Below the pieces are notes generated by a model that worked only from the letters and a program-made list of their open reading frames with translations, made no database searches and had not been told where the DNA came from. From Bacteroidales bacterium (GTDB lineage: Bacteria > Bacteroidota > Bacteroidia > Bacteroidales > UBA932): a DNA stretch of 64,000 nt. The stretch lies in the NCBI GenBank assembly GCA_017620335.1, contig JAFZQO010000006.1, positions 62,001-126,000 on the forward strand, in the 5' to 3' direction. Below are positions 1-8,911 of this stretch, one piece after another. The position numbers and the translations under genes are program-made. Position 1 is the stretch's first letter. The number at the start of each line of letters is the position of its first letter.

Positions 1-22
1 TCCGCGCAATTTGCCCGGGGGA

Positions 23-54
23 TTTTGATGCATTGAAAAAATGATGTATATTTG
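23..54 (+). promoter_or_regulatory. Bacteroidota-type promoter of tRNA-Ala
   Basis: A TTTTG (23-27) and a TATATTTG (47-54) are separated by 19 bases, matching the -33 TTTG / -7 TAnnTTTG pattern known for the Bacteroidota housekeeping sigma factor. The mature tRNA begins ten bases after the -7 box. Confidence 0.8.
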
Positions 55-64
55 CAGCCGCATT

Positions 65-137
65 GGGGCATTAGCTCAGTTGGCAGAGCGCTAGGTTCGC
101 AATCTAGAGGTCGGGAGTTCGACCCTCCTATGCTCCA
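65..137 (+). tRNA. tRNA-Ala (anticodon CGC)
   Basis: The 73-base sequence folds as a full cloverleaf. The acceptor stem is GGGGCAT (65-71) with ATGCTCC (130-136). The anticodon stem CTAGG/TCTAG encloses the 7-base loop TTCGCAA, giving anticodon CGC at 98-100. The T arm is GGGAG/CTCCT with loop TTCGACC. The acceptor stem has a G3:U70 wobble pair (67 with 134), the known identity element of tRNA-Ala, which supports the assignment independently of the anticodon. The discriminator is A137 and CCA is not encoded. It has its own promoter, and its 3' end is part of a long inverted repeat. Confidence 0.93.
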
Positions 138-180
138 CAAAAAGGGTCCAGCCAGTCGGCTGGACCCTTTTTGTGGAGCA
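131..180. terminator. Long inverted repeat / terminator that includes the tRNA 3' end
   Basis: Positions 131-153 and 158-180 are perfect inverted copies of 23 bases around the loop AGTC. The inner part (five A, GGGTCCAGCC, loop, GGCTGGACCC, five T) is a standard bidirectional intrinsic terminator. The outer eight pairs use TGCTCCAC, which is the last seven bases of the tRNA plus one, so the distal arm carries an inverted copy of the acceptor 3' strand. A terminator role for the inner stem is well supported; a role for the outer part is unknown. Confidence 0.8.
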
Positions 181-411
181 CCGCTTCGCTCTTTCATTGA
201 GGGGGTGTTCCCCCTCAAACTCCCCCGAGTCGCCTTCGTCTCCGATTATTATGGAGCGCCAGCCACTACTAATGGCTGGCTTGTCCTTCAAACCCCCCGC
301 ACCCCCAGGGGACGGGGGAAAGGATTCCCCCGCACGACTGCGCCATCCCCCTTCTGTCGGCCTCCGGCCTCCGACTTTTTTTACCTTGCTTTTCGGTGGA
401 GCACTGCTTCG
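173..411. repeat. Segment bounded by 16-bp direct repeats
   Basis: GTGGAGCACCGCTTCG (173-188) recurs with one difference as GTGGAGCACTGCTTCG (396-411), 223 bases downstream. Between them lie two further perfect hairpins: TTGAGGGGG/CCCCCTCAA (197-205 and 210-218) and GCCAGCCA/TGGCTGGC (258-265 and 273-280). No credible protein is encoded; open frames here are short and lack family resemblance. It may be the remnant of a small non-autonomous element beside the tRNA, but this is an inference. Confidence 0.45.
356..382 (+). terminator. Possible intrinsic terminator
   Basis: GTCGG (356-360) pairs with CCGAC (371-375) and is followed by seven T residues (376-382). The stem is short with an imperfect interior. 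No gene ends immediately upstream on this strand, so its client is unclear. Confidence 0.35.
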
Positions 412-557
412 ACGATTCGGCGGTGGCGGGTAACTTGTTGATAGTCAGTAGAATCATCCATTGCCTATATCCGTGTCGGACTATAGATGTGATATGATTT
501 CTTTGATAATCAGTTTATTAGCTGCCACCGTTTCTGATACAGAATGAAATAGTGCGA
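412..557. other. Intergenic, no gene seen
   Basis: I see no coding frame, RNA gene or promoter that I can support here. It separates the hairpin-rich tRNA-proximal segment from the tandem palindromes downstream of the oxidoreductase. Confidence 0.5.
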
Positions 558-636
558 CTGACGGTCCAAGGGCTGGACCGTCAGGAGCGAAAACGGGGGT
601 AAAACGTAACTGACGGTCCAGAGCCTGGACCGTCAG
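558..636. repeat. Tandem palindromes, 52-bp period
   Basis: Two copies of the palindrome CTGACGGTCCA-N5-TGGACCGTCAG lie at 558-584 and 610-636; arms are 11 bases and identical between copies, loops differ (AGGGC and GAGCC). Each copy is followed by GAGC. The start-to-start distance is 52 bases. The block lies just past the stop of the minus-strand oxidoreductase, so it would form hairpins in that mRNA's 3' end. The core GGTCCA/TGGACC also occurs in the terminator beside the tRNA (145-166). Confidence 0.8.
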
Positions 637-667
637 GAGCACTTGAGGGTTGACGAGAGGAATGAGC

Positions 668-1648
668 TCAGTCCATGGGGAAGCGGACGCCCCATTGAGC
701 GCGGAGGGAATCCATCTGCTCCATGACTGAGACGGTCTCTGCATGAGGCATGTAGGGGGACTCCAGCCAGCCTTTCTCCATGGCGTCCTTGCAAGCCAGG
801 ACCTGGTATTCGTAACCTGTGACCTGTCCCTTCGGCGGGTAATACTCCTCGACAAGTTTGTAATCCCGGTATACCTTGACGGCCTCAGGGCAGTTGACGT
901 TCTCGACCACGATGTAGCCGTCGTCGCATACGATCAGGCCCTCGCGGTTGCAGCGGCCGAGGGCGGCGGCGGTCAGGTGCGCCACCCGGCCGTCACGGTA
1001 CTTGAGCGTGATGTTCTCGTACATGTCGGTGCCGGTCTCCCCGAGAATCCACGAGGAGTCAGTTGAGGCGAAGTCGCTCCCGAAATACATCCTGGCGAAA
1101 TTGAGGCAGTAGACTCCGAGGTCGAGAAGGGCTCCGCCACAGAGTTCGGGGCGCAGGATGCGCTCCTTCTGCTCCATGGCGTAGCACAGGCTAGCGCTGA
1201 GCATTTTGGGTTTCCCCAGACGTCCACTGTCCAGTATCTCCTTGACTTTCAAGGATAATGGCATGTAGCGCGTCCAGATGGCTTCGGTGATGAAGACGCC
1301 CTTCCGCTCCGCCAGGGCGAGCAGGTCCGCGGCCTCGCGGGCGTTGGCCGTGAAGGCCTTCTCGCAGAGAACGGCCTTGCCGGCCTCCACCGCCAGGCGC
1401 GCATGCGCATAGTGATGCGAATGCGGCGTGGCTATATAGACGAGGTTGACTTCGGGGTCCGCGAGCATGTCCTCATAGCTGCCGTAGGCCTTGAGGAAGC
1501 CCCAGCGGTCCGCGAAGGCGCGCGCCTTGTCGAGGCTGCGCGAAGAAATGGCGAAGGGGACGATTCCGGGGTTCCCCAGCCCCGTGACTGTTTCTGCCAT
1601 CTTGTCGGCTATCCAGCCGGCTCCGATGATTCCGAGATTGATTTTCAT
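668..1648 (-). CDS. Gfo/Idh/MocA-family oxidoreductase
   Basis: A 326-residue NAD(P)-dependent oxidoreductase. The N-terminal Rossmann fold (about residues 1-120) starts with the nucleotide-binding motif GIIGAGWIA, and CEKAFTAN near residue 95 occupies the place of the family EKP motif, with Ala replacing the usual Pro. The C-terminal half fits the family's alpha/beta substrate domain. The family oxidises or reduces sugars, inositols and related cyclic compounds (trans-dihydrodiol dehydrogenase-like members are similar in size); the substrate is not predictable here. It is transcribed alone from a promoter whose -7 box ends seven bases before the ATG, implying a nearly leaderless mRNA. Tandem palindromes follow its stop. 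Confidence 0.85.
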   Translation of the reverse strand: MKINLGIIGAGWIADKMAETVTGLGNPGIVPFAISSRSLDKARAFADRWGFLKAYGSYEDMLADPEVNLVYIATPHSHHYAHARLAVEAGKAVLCEKAFTANAREAADLLALAERKGVFITEAIWTRYMPLSLKVKEILDSGRLGKPKMLSASLCYAMEQKERILRPELCGGALLDLGVYCLNFARMYFGSDFASTDSSWILGETGTDMYENITLKYRDGRVAHLTAAALGRCNREGLIVCDDGYIVVENVNCPEAVKVYRDYKLVEEYYPPKGQVTGYEYQVLACKDAMEKGWLESPYMPHAETVSVMEQMDSLRAQWGVRFPMD

Positions 1649-1655
1649 AGCATTA

Positions 1656-1693
1656 CAAATATAGTGATATTATCGCTAAAATGACTAAATTTG
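1656..1693. promoter_or_regulatory. Divergent promoters
   Basis: On the minus strand TATATTTG (complement of 1656-1663) serves the oxidoreductase, and on the plus strand TAAATTTG (1686-1693) serves the DUF21/CBS gene. Both are -7 boxes of the TAnnTTTG type; the -33 elements are weak. The two promoters nearly overlap, so transcription in the two directions may interfere. Confidence 0.65.
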
Positions 1694-1715
1694 CAACCTG
1701 ATCGATAAACCACTT

Positions 1716-2771
1716 ATGACCGCTTTATTGCTTTTCCTTTTCGGTGCCATGGCCATTTCCTTCCTGTGTTCCATACTGGAGGCCACGCTCATGTCCACGC
1801 CGATCTCATACGTCACCATGCGTGAGGACGAGGGTTACAAGCCCGCCTCCCGCTTCAAGCAATACAAGCAGGACCCTTCCCGTCCCATCGCGGCCATCCT
1901 CTCGCTCAATACGATAGCGAACACCATCGGCGCCGCCGGAGTGGGCCAGCAGGCCAACATCCTCTTCGGTTCCCGTTGGTTCGCGGTGGTCAGTGTCATC
2001 ATCACCATCCTCATACTCGTTTTCTCGGAGATCATTCCCAAGACCATAGGTACAACGCGCTGGAAGTCCCTGATGGGCTTCACCGCCGCCTGCATCAAGG
2101 GGCTTATCTTCATAATGTACCCCGTCGTCATCTGCATTGAATGGCTTCAGAAGCACATCACTCCAAAGGACGTCCAGGATCCCACCGTCTCTCGCGACGA
2201 GGTCAGCGCCATGGCCGACCTGGCGGAGGAGGAGGGAGACCTTGAGGAGGACGAGAACGCCATCATCCAGAACCTCATCAACATGGACGACGTCACCGCT
2301 TCGGACGTGATGACTCCGCGCGTCGTCGCGCACATCGCCCCGGAGAGGATGCCCCTCAAGACTTTCTACCGCGACAAGAGGTATCTTCACCACAGCCGCA
2401 TCCCGGTTTATGCCGACAACGACGAATACATCACTGGATACATCTTGCGCATGGAGGCCCTCCAGCTCATGGCGGAGGACAAGCATGACATGACCCTGGG
2501 AGAGATCAAGCGCGAGATCGCGAGCTTCAACGAGGATACGCCCCTTGACGAAGTCTGGGACGAGATGCTCCGCAAGGACGAGCAGATATCCGTCGTCATC
2601 AACGAATACGGCAGCTTCCAGGGCATCCTCACCCTCGAGGATGTCATCGAGACCCTGCTCGGCAGCGAGATCGTGGACGAGTACGATACGGTCCGCGACA
2701 TGCAGCAACTGGCCCTCGACAAATGGAAAAAGAGACGCGACTCAGCGTCGCGTCTCCCTTCAAAAGATTGA
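1716..2771 (+). CDS. CNNM/CorC-type membrane protein (DUF21 plus CBS pair)
   Basis: A 351-residue inner-membrane protein. Hydrophobic segments at about residues 1-25, 60-80, 90-112 and 120-145 form the DUF21 (CNNM transmembrane) domain, with the signature FSEIIPKTIG near residue 105. A CBS-domain pair follows (about 190-320), including VMTPR and GILTLEDVIE motifs that bind nucleotides in relatives. The family is linked to Mg2+/Co2+ efflux or haemolysin-like functions. The C-terminal CorC_HlyC domain common in longer homologues is missing; the protein ends in a basic tail. The last codons are made from a terminator hairpin. Confidence 0.85.
   Translation: MTALLLFLFGAMAISFLCSILEATLMSTPISYVTMREDEGYKPASRFKQYKQDPSRPIAAILSLNTIANTIGAAGVGQQANILFGSRWFAVVSVIITILILVFSEIIPKTIGTTRWKSLMGFTAACIKGLIFIMYPVVICIEWLQKHITPKDVQDPTVSRDEVSAMADLAEEEGDLEEDENAIIQNLINMDDVTASDVMTPRVVAHIAPERMPLKTFYRDKRYLHHSRIPVYADNDEYITGYILRMEALQLMAEDKHDMTLGEIKREIASFNEDTPLDEVWDEMLRKDEQISVVINEYGSFQGILTLEDVIETLLGSEIVDEYDTVRDMQQLALDKWKKRRDSASRLPSKD
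2732..2756. terminator. Bidirectional terminator inside the 3' end of a CDS
   Basis: GAGACGCGAC (2732-2741) pairs perfectly with GTCGCGTCTC (2747-2756) around a 5-base loop, preceded by five A (2727-2731) and followed by a short pyrimidine run. It lies within the last codons of the plus-strand gene and 26 bases past the stop of the convergent esterase, so it can end both transcripts. Confidence 0.7.
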
Positions 2772-2781
2772 TTTCCAATAA

Positions 2782-4107
<1,326 letters not shown>

Positions 4108-4108
4108 T

Positions 4109-4116
4109 CAAATATA
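4109..4116 (-). promoter_or_regulatory. -7 box of the esterase
   Basis: TATATTTG on the minus strand, about 31 bases before the ATG. No convincing -33 TTTG is visible. The wider 4078-4192 stretch holds this promoter and the untranslated end of thrC; no gene is seen in it. Confidence 0.6.
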
Positions 4117-4192
4117 AGGATTCTGACACATTTTCGGTTAAAAAAATGCGTCAGATTCTTTATTATTCCGTACGGAAGGGTGGACAGGAGGA

Positions 4193-5485
4193 TTATCTGC
4201 CGGTCAGGAAAGCCTTGAAGGCCTGATAGTCGTTAGGTAAGGAAACGTTCTCCTTGCGCCCCCTCATGAAGGCCTGGAGCTTATCCGGGATGGCGACTCC
4301 AGCACCGATTATGCCCTCTACGGTGTCCTTGAACTTGGCCGGATGGGCCGTTTCGCAGAAGAGTCCGGTCTCGCCGGGTCTGAGACCTTCGGCCAGGGCC
4401 CGGTAGCCGCAGGCCCCGTGCGGGTCGCACAGATAGCCCGTGCGGCCGAATACGTCCCTGATCGTCTCCGCAATCTGTTCGTCGCTGTAAGTGGTGCCGG
4501 AGATGTCGGCCTTGACTGCATCCCAGTCATGTCCGTAAAGGTCGATGACACGTGCAAAATTGCTCGGGTCGCCCACGTCCATCGCATTGGCGATGGTCTG
4601 GACCGACGGGCGGGGGGAGTACACCCCCGTGCGGAGATAGTCGTAGAAGACGCTGTTGGCGTTGTTCGCCGCGATGAAGCGCTTGACCGGAAGGCCCATG
4701 CGCTTGGCGAAGAGGCCGGCGCAGATGTTGCCGAAATTGCCGGAAGGGGTGCAGACGACCAGATTGTCCGCCAGTCCCGAACGCTTCATCTGTGCATAAC
4801 CCCAGAAATAATAGAACGACTGGGGAAGGAAGCGCGCGACGTTGATGCTGTTGGCCGAAGTGAGCTTCATGGCGGCATTCAGTTCCGCGTCCATGAACGC
4901 GCTTTTTACCAGCGCCTGGCAGTCGTCGAACACTCCGTCGATTTCCAGGGCGGTGATGTTCCGTCCGAGTGTGGTGAACTGGCATTCCTGGATGGGGCTG
5001 ACCTTACCCTTGGGATAGAGGACGAAGACGTTGATGCCTTCCACTCCCAGGAATCCGTTGGCGACTGCGCTGCCGGTGTCGCCTGAAGTGGCCACGAGCA
5101 CGTTCAGGCTTTCGCCGGAACGGAAGTGGCCCAGCAAGCGCGCCATGAAGCGCGCGCCGACGTCCTTGAAGGCCAGTGTAGGGCCGTGGAAGAGCTCGAG
5201 GGCATAAATCCTGCCCTCCACCTTCACTGCGGGACAGTCGAAACTGAGAGTGTCGCAGACGATGGCGTCCAGGACATCCTTGTCGACATCTTCCCCGAAG
5301 AAGGCTTCGGCGACGGCACAGGCCACTTCGTGGAAATCCATGTCCTGGATCCTGTCGAAGAAGCTGTCCGGGAGACGCTGTATCCTTTCGGGCATATAGA
5401 GCCCGCGGTCCTCCGCGAGGCCCTTGACCACGGCTTTCTCCAGCGTCGCCAGCGGCGCACGGCCGTTTGTGCTGTAGTACATCAT
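4193..5485 (-). CDS. thrC: Threonine synthase
   Basis: A 430-residue PLP enzyme converting O-phosphohomoserine to threonine, the last pathway step. The N-terminal segment MMYYSTNGRAPLATLEKAV is typical of the long-chain ThrC class, and GPTLAFKDVGARF contains the PLP lysine (K107). The glycine-rich phosphate loop is seen in ATSGDTGSA. An upstream in-frame start at 5539 would lie in the coding region of thrB; the ATG at 5485 overlaps the thrB stop (ATGATG containing TGA), the usual coupled arrangement in this operon, so I use it. Last gene of thrA-thrB-thrC. Confidence 0.95.
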   Translation of the reverse strand: MMYYSTNGRAPLATLEKAVVKGLAEDRGLYMPERIQRLPDSFFDRIQDMDFHEVACAVAEAFFGEDVDKDVLDAIVCDTLSFDCPAVKVEGRIYALELFHGPTLAFKDVGARFMARLLGHFRSGESLNVLVATSGDTGSAVANGFLGVEGINVFVLYPKGKVSPIQECQFTTLGRNITALEIDGVFDDCQALVKSAFMDAELNAAMKLTSANSINVARFLPQSFYYFWGYAQMKRSGLADNLVVCTPSGNFGNICAGLFAKRMGLPVKRFIAANNANSVFYDYLRTGVYSPRPSVQTIANAMDVGDPSNFARVIDLYGHDWDAVKADISGTTYSDEQIAETIRDVFGRTGYLCDPHGACGYRALAEGLRPGETGLFCETAHPAKFKDTVEGIIGAGVAIPDKLQAFMRGRKENVSLPNDYQAFKAFLTGR

Positions 5486-6408
5486 TGTGCGAGAAGTTTG
5501 GCTCCCTTGTTGGTGACCTTGACCACATAGACCTCGCACTTGATGCCGCGCGAGTCGAAATGCTCCTTCATGATCTCTCCGGCACGGTGCGCGGTCTCGC
5601 GCTTGTCGGAGAGGGAGAATACGGAAGGTCCTGATCCCGAGATGTTCATGGCCATAGAACCGGAGGCGAGTATCTTCTCACGGAGCTCGTCGAAGCCCGG
5701 GATGAACTGCTTGCGGTAAGGTTCGGCCACCGAGTCGCGCATGGCGCGGCCCACGAGGCCGATATTGCCCGAATACAGGCCGGCTATCAGACCTCCGACA
5801 TTTCCCCACTGGCTGATGGCGTCGTGCATGGGCACGGCCTTGGGAAGGATCTTGCGGGCCTCCTTGGTCGACACCATGATCTTTGGATGGACGACCGTGC
5901 AGTAAAAATTGCCGGGAATGGGAAGCTGTATGATGTCTAGGGGCTCGTAACCGCGGATCAGGATGATGCCGCCCAGCAGCGCGGGCGCGGCGTTGTCGGC
6001 ATGGTATCCGCCGCTGGCGAGGTTCTCTCCCTCCATCGCGCAGACCACCATCTCCTCGTCCGAAAGGGGACAGTCGAACAGTTCGTTCATGCCGTAGGCG
6101 GCCGCAGCGCTCGATGCGGCACTGGATCCGATACCGGAACCCGGATAGATCTTCTGGCATACCCTGACGTCGATCTTCGCCTTCTGCCCGGTCATTTCCA
6201 GGAACTTGCGTATGACCGGCGTGATGACGTTCTCCTCGATGTCATCGGGGAGGGGTACGTCGGTGAGGTTGGTTATGGTGATGCCGTCGCCTTCCTCGGC
6301 CGTCATCTCAAGGATATCTCCGACCTCGTCGAGGGCGAGGCCCATTATGTCGAAGCCGCATCCCAGGTTTGCGATGGATGCCGGCGCGAATACTCTGACT
6401 TTCTTCAT
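5482..6408 (-). CDS. thrB: Homoserine kinase
   Basis: A 308-residue GHMP-family kinase that phosphorylates homoserine. The ATP-binding motif PGSGIGSSAASS is at residues 89-100, and the N-terminal FAPASIANLGCGFD motif is characteristic of ThrB. The C-terminal GSGPSVFSLS segment matches GHMP motif 3. It starts four bases after the thrA stop and overlaps thrC, so translation of the three genes is likely coupled. Confidence 0.96.
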   Translation of the reverse strand: MKKVRVFAPASIANLGCGFDIMGLALDEVGDILEMTAEEGDGITITNLTDVPLPDDIEENVITPVIRKFLEMTGQKAKIDVRVCQKIYPGSGIGSSAASSAAAAYGMNELFDCPLSDEEMVVCAMEGENLASGGYHADNAAPALLGGIILIRGYEPLDIIQLPIPGNFYCTVVHPKIMVSTKEARKILPKAVPMHDAISQWGNVGGLIAGLYSGNIGLVGRAMRDSVAEPYRKQFIPGFDELREKILASGSMAMNISGSGPSVFSLSDKRETAHRAGEIMKEHFDSRGIKCEVYVVKVTNKGAKLLAQ

Positions 6409-6412
6409 GGTC

Positions 6413-8851
6413 CTAGACGTTGGCGACGCTCATGATGTCGGCGAACACGCCGGCCGCGGTGACGCTCGCGCCGGCGCCGTAGCCCTGGATGAGCATCGGG
6501 TGCTTGTTGTACCTTTCTGTTGTGAGGAGGATGATGTTGTTGGAACCCTCGAGCTCATAGAGCGACGAACGCTGGCCGAATTCGCATAGGGAAACGGTAT
6601 ATTTGCCGTCCTCCATGCGGGCCACGACGCGCCAGTGCTTTTTCTGGGCCGCTAGCTCCCGGCGGCGCTCCTCGAAGTCCGCGTCGAGCTCCGGCAGGCG
6701 CTTCCAGAACTCCTCAAGGCTGCACTGGAAGAACTCGGAAGGGATGAGGTTCTCTGCTACGACATCCTCCTGGTTGACCTTGTAGCCGGCCTCGCGGGCG
6801 AGGATGACCAGCTTGCGGACCACGTCCTTGCCGGAAAGGTCTATGCGCGGGTCGGGCTCGGCGAAGCCCTGCTCCTTAGCCATCCTCACGGTCTCGCTGA
6901 ACGGGACGGTCTCGGAGAGGGTGTTGAAGATGAAGTTGAGGGTGCCGCTGAGCACGGCCTCGATCTTGAGGATCTTGTCGCCGCTGTTGCGAAGGGCGTT
7001 GATGGTGTTGATGATGGGAAGTCCGGCTCCGACGTTGGTCTCGAAGAGGAATTTCACGCCCCTCTTGAGGGCCAGCGCCTTGAGCTCCGCGTAATTGGCG
7101 TAGTCGGAGGAAGCCGCCACCTTGTTGGCCGCGACCACGGAGATGCCGTGCTCGAAGAAATCATGGTACAGGTCGGCCACCTCGGCGCTTGCTGTGCAGT
7201 CCACGAACACTGAGTTGAAGATGTTCATGCCTATGACCTCGTTCTTCAAACCCTTGATATCGAGAGGCTTGCCGGCTTCGAGGATCTCTTTCCAGTTAGA
7301 GAGGTCAATGCCTTCGCGGTCGAATATGCCCTTGGTGCTGCGGGCTATGCCCACGACGTTGATCTTGAGATTGTTCTCCTTCATCAACTTCTCCCTCTGG
7401 GATGCGATCTGCCCGAGGAGGTTTCCGCCGACGGTGCCGATGCCGCACACGAAGACATTGAGCTCCTGGTATTCTGAGAGGAAGAAACTGTCATGGATGA
7501 CGTTGAGGGACTTGCGCAGGAACCTGCGGTCCACGACGAAGGAGATGTTGTGCTCCTCCGTACCCTGGGCGCAGGCGATGATGCTGATGCCGTTGCGGCC
7601 GAGGACGCTGAAGAGCTTTCCGGCGATGCCGGCGTTGTTCTTCATGTTCTCGCCCACGATGGCGACGGTGGCGAGGTCCTTCATCAGCTGGACCGGGGCC
7701 ATGGAGCCTTCGGCGATCTCATGCGCGAACTCGCGTCCTAGCAGCTCGCAGGCCTTGTCGGCCTGGGCGGCGCTGACACCGAGGGAGATATGGGTCTCGG
7801 ACGATGACTGGCTGACGAGGAAGACGCTGATGAAATTGTCGGCGAGCACGCGGAAGATGCGGCTGTTGACGCCGATGATGCCGGCCATCGAGGTTCCCGC
7901 AACGGTGATGAGGCAGGAGTCGTCGATGGACGAGATGCCGGTGACGGTGCGGCTGCCCTTGCGGCTGTGCTGGCGGATGACTGTGCCCTTGGCCTCGGGA
8001 TTGAAGGTATTCTTGACAAGGACCGGGATGTCCTTGGAGCAAACGGGATAGATTGCCGGGGGATAGATGACCTTCGCGCCGAAGTTGCAGAGTTCCATGG
8101 CATCGGAGAAGCTCAGTTCGTCGATGACGTAGGAAGTCTTGATGACGCGCGGGTCGGCTGTCATGAATCCGTCCACGTCGGTCCAGATTTCCAAACACTG
8201 GGCGTTGAGCGCGGCTGCGATGATGCTGGCGGTATAGTCCGAACCGCCGCGGCCCAGATTGGTGATCTCGCCGGTGCGGGAGTCGGTGGAGATGAATCCG
8301 GGGACGACGGCCACTTCGTTGCGGCCCTCGATGCCGGAGAATTTCTTGCGTACTAGCTCTTCAGTGATCTCGGAATCGAGGACGTTCTTGCCCTCGATCA
8401 CCGTGGACTTGATGAATTCGAGAGAATCGTACAGGAAGGAGCCGGGGATGAGCGCGCTGACTATCATGGAGGATATGCGCTCGCCGAAGCTCACAATCTG
8501 GCAGGCGGTCTTGTCGGGGAGCACCCTGAGGGTGTACACGCCTTCGTACAGGGCGCGCAGGTTCTCATGCTTCGCCTCGATGGCCTCGAGAAGGCGGTCG
8601 CGGGTTTCTGAGGGCTCGAAAACGGCCTCCACGAGGTCCAGGTGGCGTCTGCGTATCTTCTCATAAGAGGCGCGGAAATTCTTGTCCCCGCGCTCCGCCT
8701 GTGCGGAGGTGCTGAGGAGCATGTCCGTGACGCCGCCGAGGGCGGACACGACTACTATGACGCTTTCCTGGCGTGAAGAGACTATCTGTTTGACATTGAG
8801 GATGGACTCGGCCGAGCCCACGGATGTACCACCGAATTTCAGAACGTTCAT
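6413..8851 (-). CDS. thrA: Bifunctional aspartokinase / homoserine dehydrogenase
   Basis: An 812-residue fusion enzyme catalysing the first and third steps from aspartate to homoserine. The aspartokinase domain begins with KFGGTSVG (residues 5-12), ACT-type regulatory domains occupy about 310-455, and the homoserine dehydrogenase begins near residue 462 with the NAD(P) motif VCGIGTVGG. Length matches E. coli ThrA (820). ACT domains suggest feedback by an end product, probably threonine by analogy. It is the first gene of thrABC with a clear promoter in the 60 bases after metH, but read-through from metH is possible because the genes are in the same direction. Confidence 0.96.
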   Translation of the reverse strand: MNVLKFGGTSVGSAESILNVKQIVSSRQESVIVVVSALGGVTDMLLSTSAQAERGDKNFRASYEKIRRRHLDLVEAVFEPSETRDRLLEAIEAKHENLRALYEGVYTLRVLPDKTACQIVSFGERISSMIVSALIPGSFLYDSLEFIKSTVIEGKNVLDSEITEELVRKKFSGIEGRNEVAVVPGFISTDSRTGEITNLGRGGSDYTASIIAAALNAQCLEIWTDVDGFMTADPRVIKTSYVIDELSFSDAMELCNFGAKVIYPPAIYPVCSKDIPVLVKNTFNPEAKGTVIRQHSRKGSRTVTGISSIDDSCLITVAGTSMAGIIGVNSRIFRVLADNFISVFLVSQSSSETHISLGVSAAQADKACELLGREFAHEIAEGSMAPVQLMKDLATVAIVGENMKNNAGIAGKLFSVLGRNGISIIACAQGTEEHNISFVVDRRFLRKSLNVIHDSFFLSEYQELNVFVCGIGTVGGNLLGQIASQREKLMKENNLKINVVGIARSTKGIFDREGIDLSNWKEILEAGKPLDIKGLKNEVIGMNIFNSVFVDCTASAEVADLYHDFFEHGISVVAANKVAASSDYANYAELKALALKRGVKFLFETNVGAGLPIINTINALRNSGDKILKIEAVLSGTLNFIFNTLSETVPFSETVRMAKEQGFAEPDPRIDLSGKDVVRKLVILAREAGYKVNQEDVVAENLIPSEFFQCSLEEFWKRLPELDADFEERRRELAAQKKHWRVVARMEDGKYTVSLCEFGQRSSLYELEGSNNIILLTTERYNKHPMLIQGYGAGASVTAAGVFADIMSVANV

Positions 8852-8855
8852 ATCT

Positions 8856-8908
8856 CTACTAACTAAATCGAGGTCAAGATATGTAATTATTTTAATATCT
8901 CCAAAAAA
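8856..8908 (-). promoter_or_regulatory. thrABC promoter
   Basis: On the minus strand TTTTTTG (complement of 8902-8908) lies 20 bases before TATCTTG (complement of 8875-8881), a near-match to the Bacteroidota promoter. TTAGTTAGTAG (complement of 8856-8866) follows, in what should be the first transcribed bases. The same TATCTTG...TTAGTTAGTAG arrangement precedes ilvD. No leader peptide or attenuator is visible. Confidence 0.65.
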
Positions 8909-8911
8909 TCC

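Noticed and set aside
52-441. A 129-codon frame starting before the tRNA
   Set aside because: It reads through the tRNA and several hairpins and resembles no protein.
65-667. Genomic island inserted at the tRNA gene
   Set aside because: No integrase, no direct copy of the tRNA 3' end within the window, and ordinary chromosomal genes follow.
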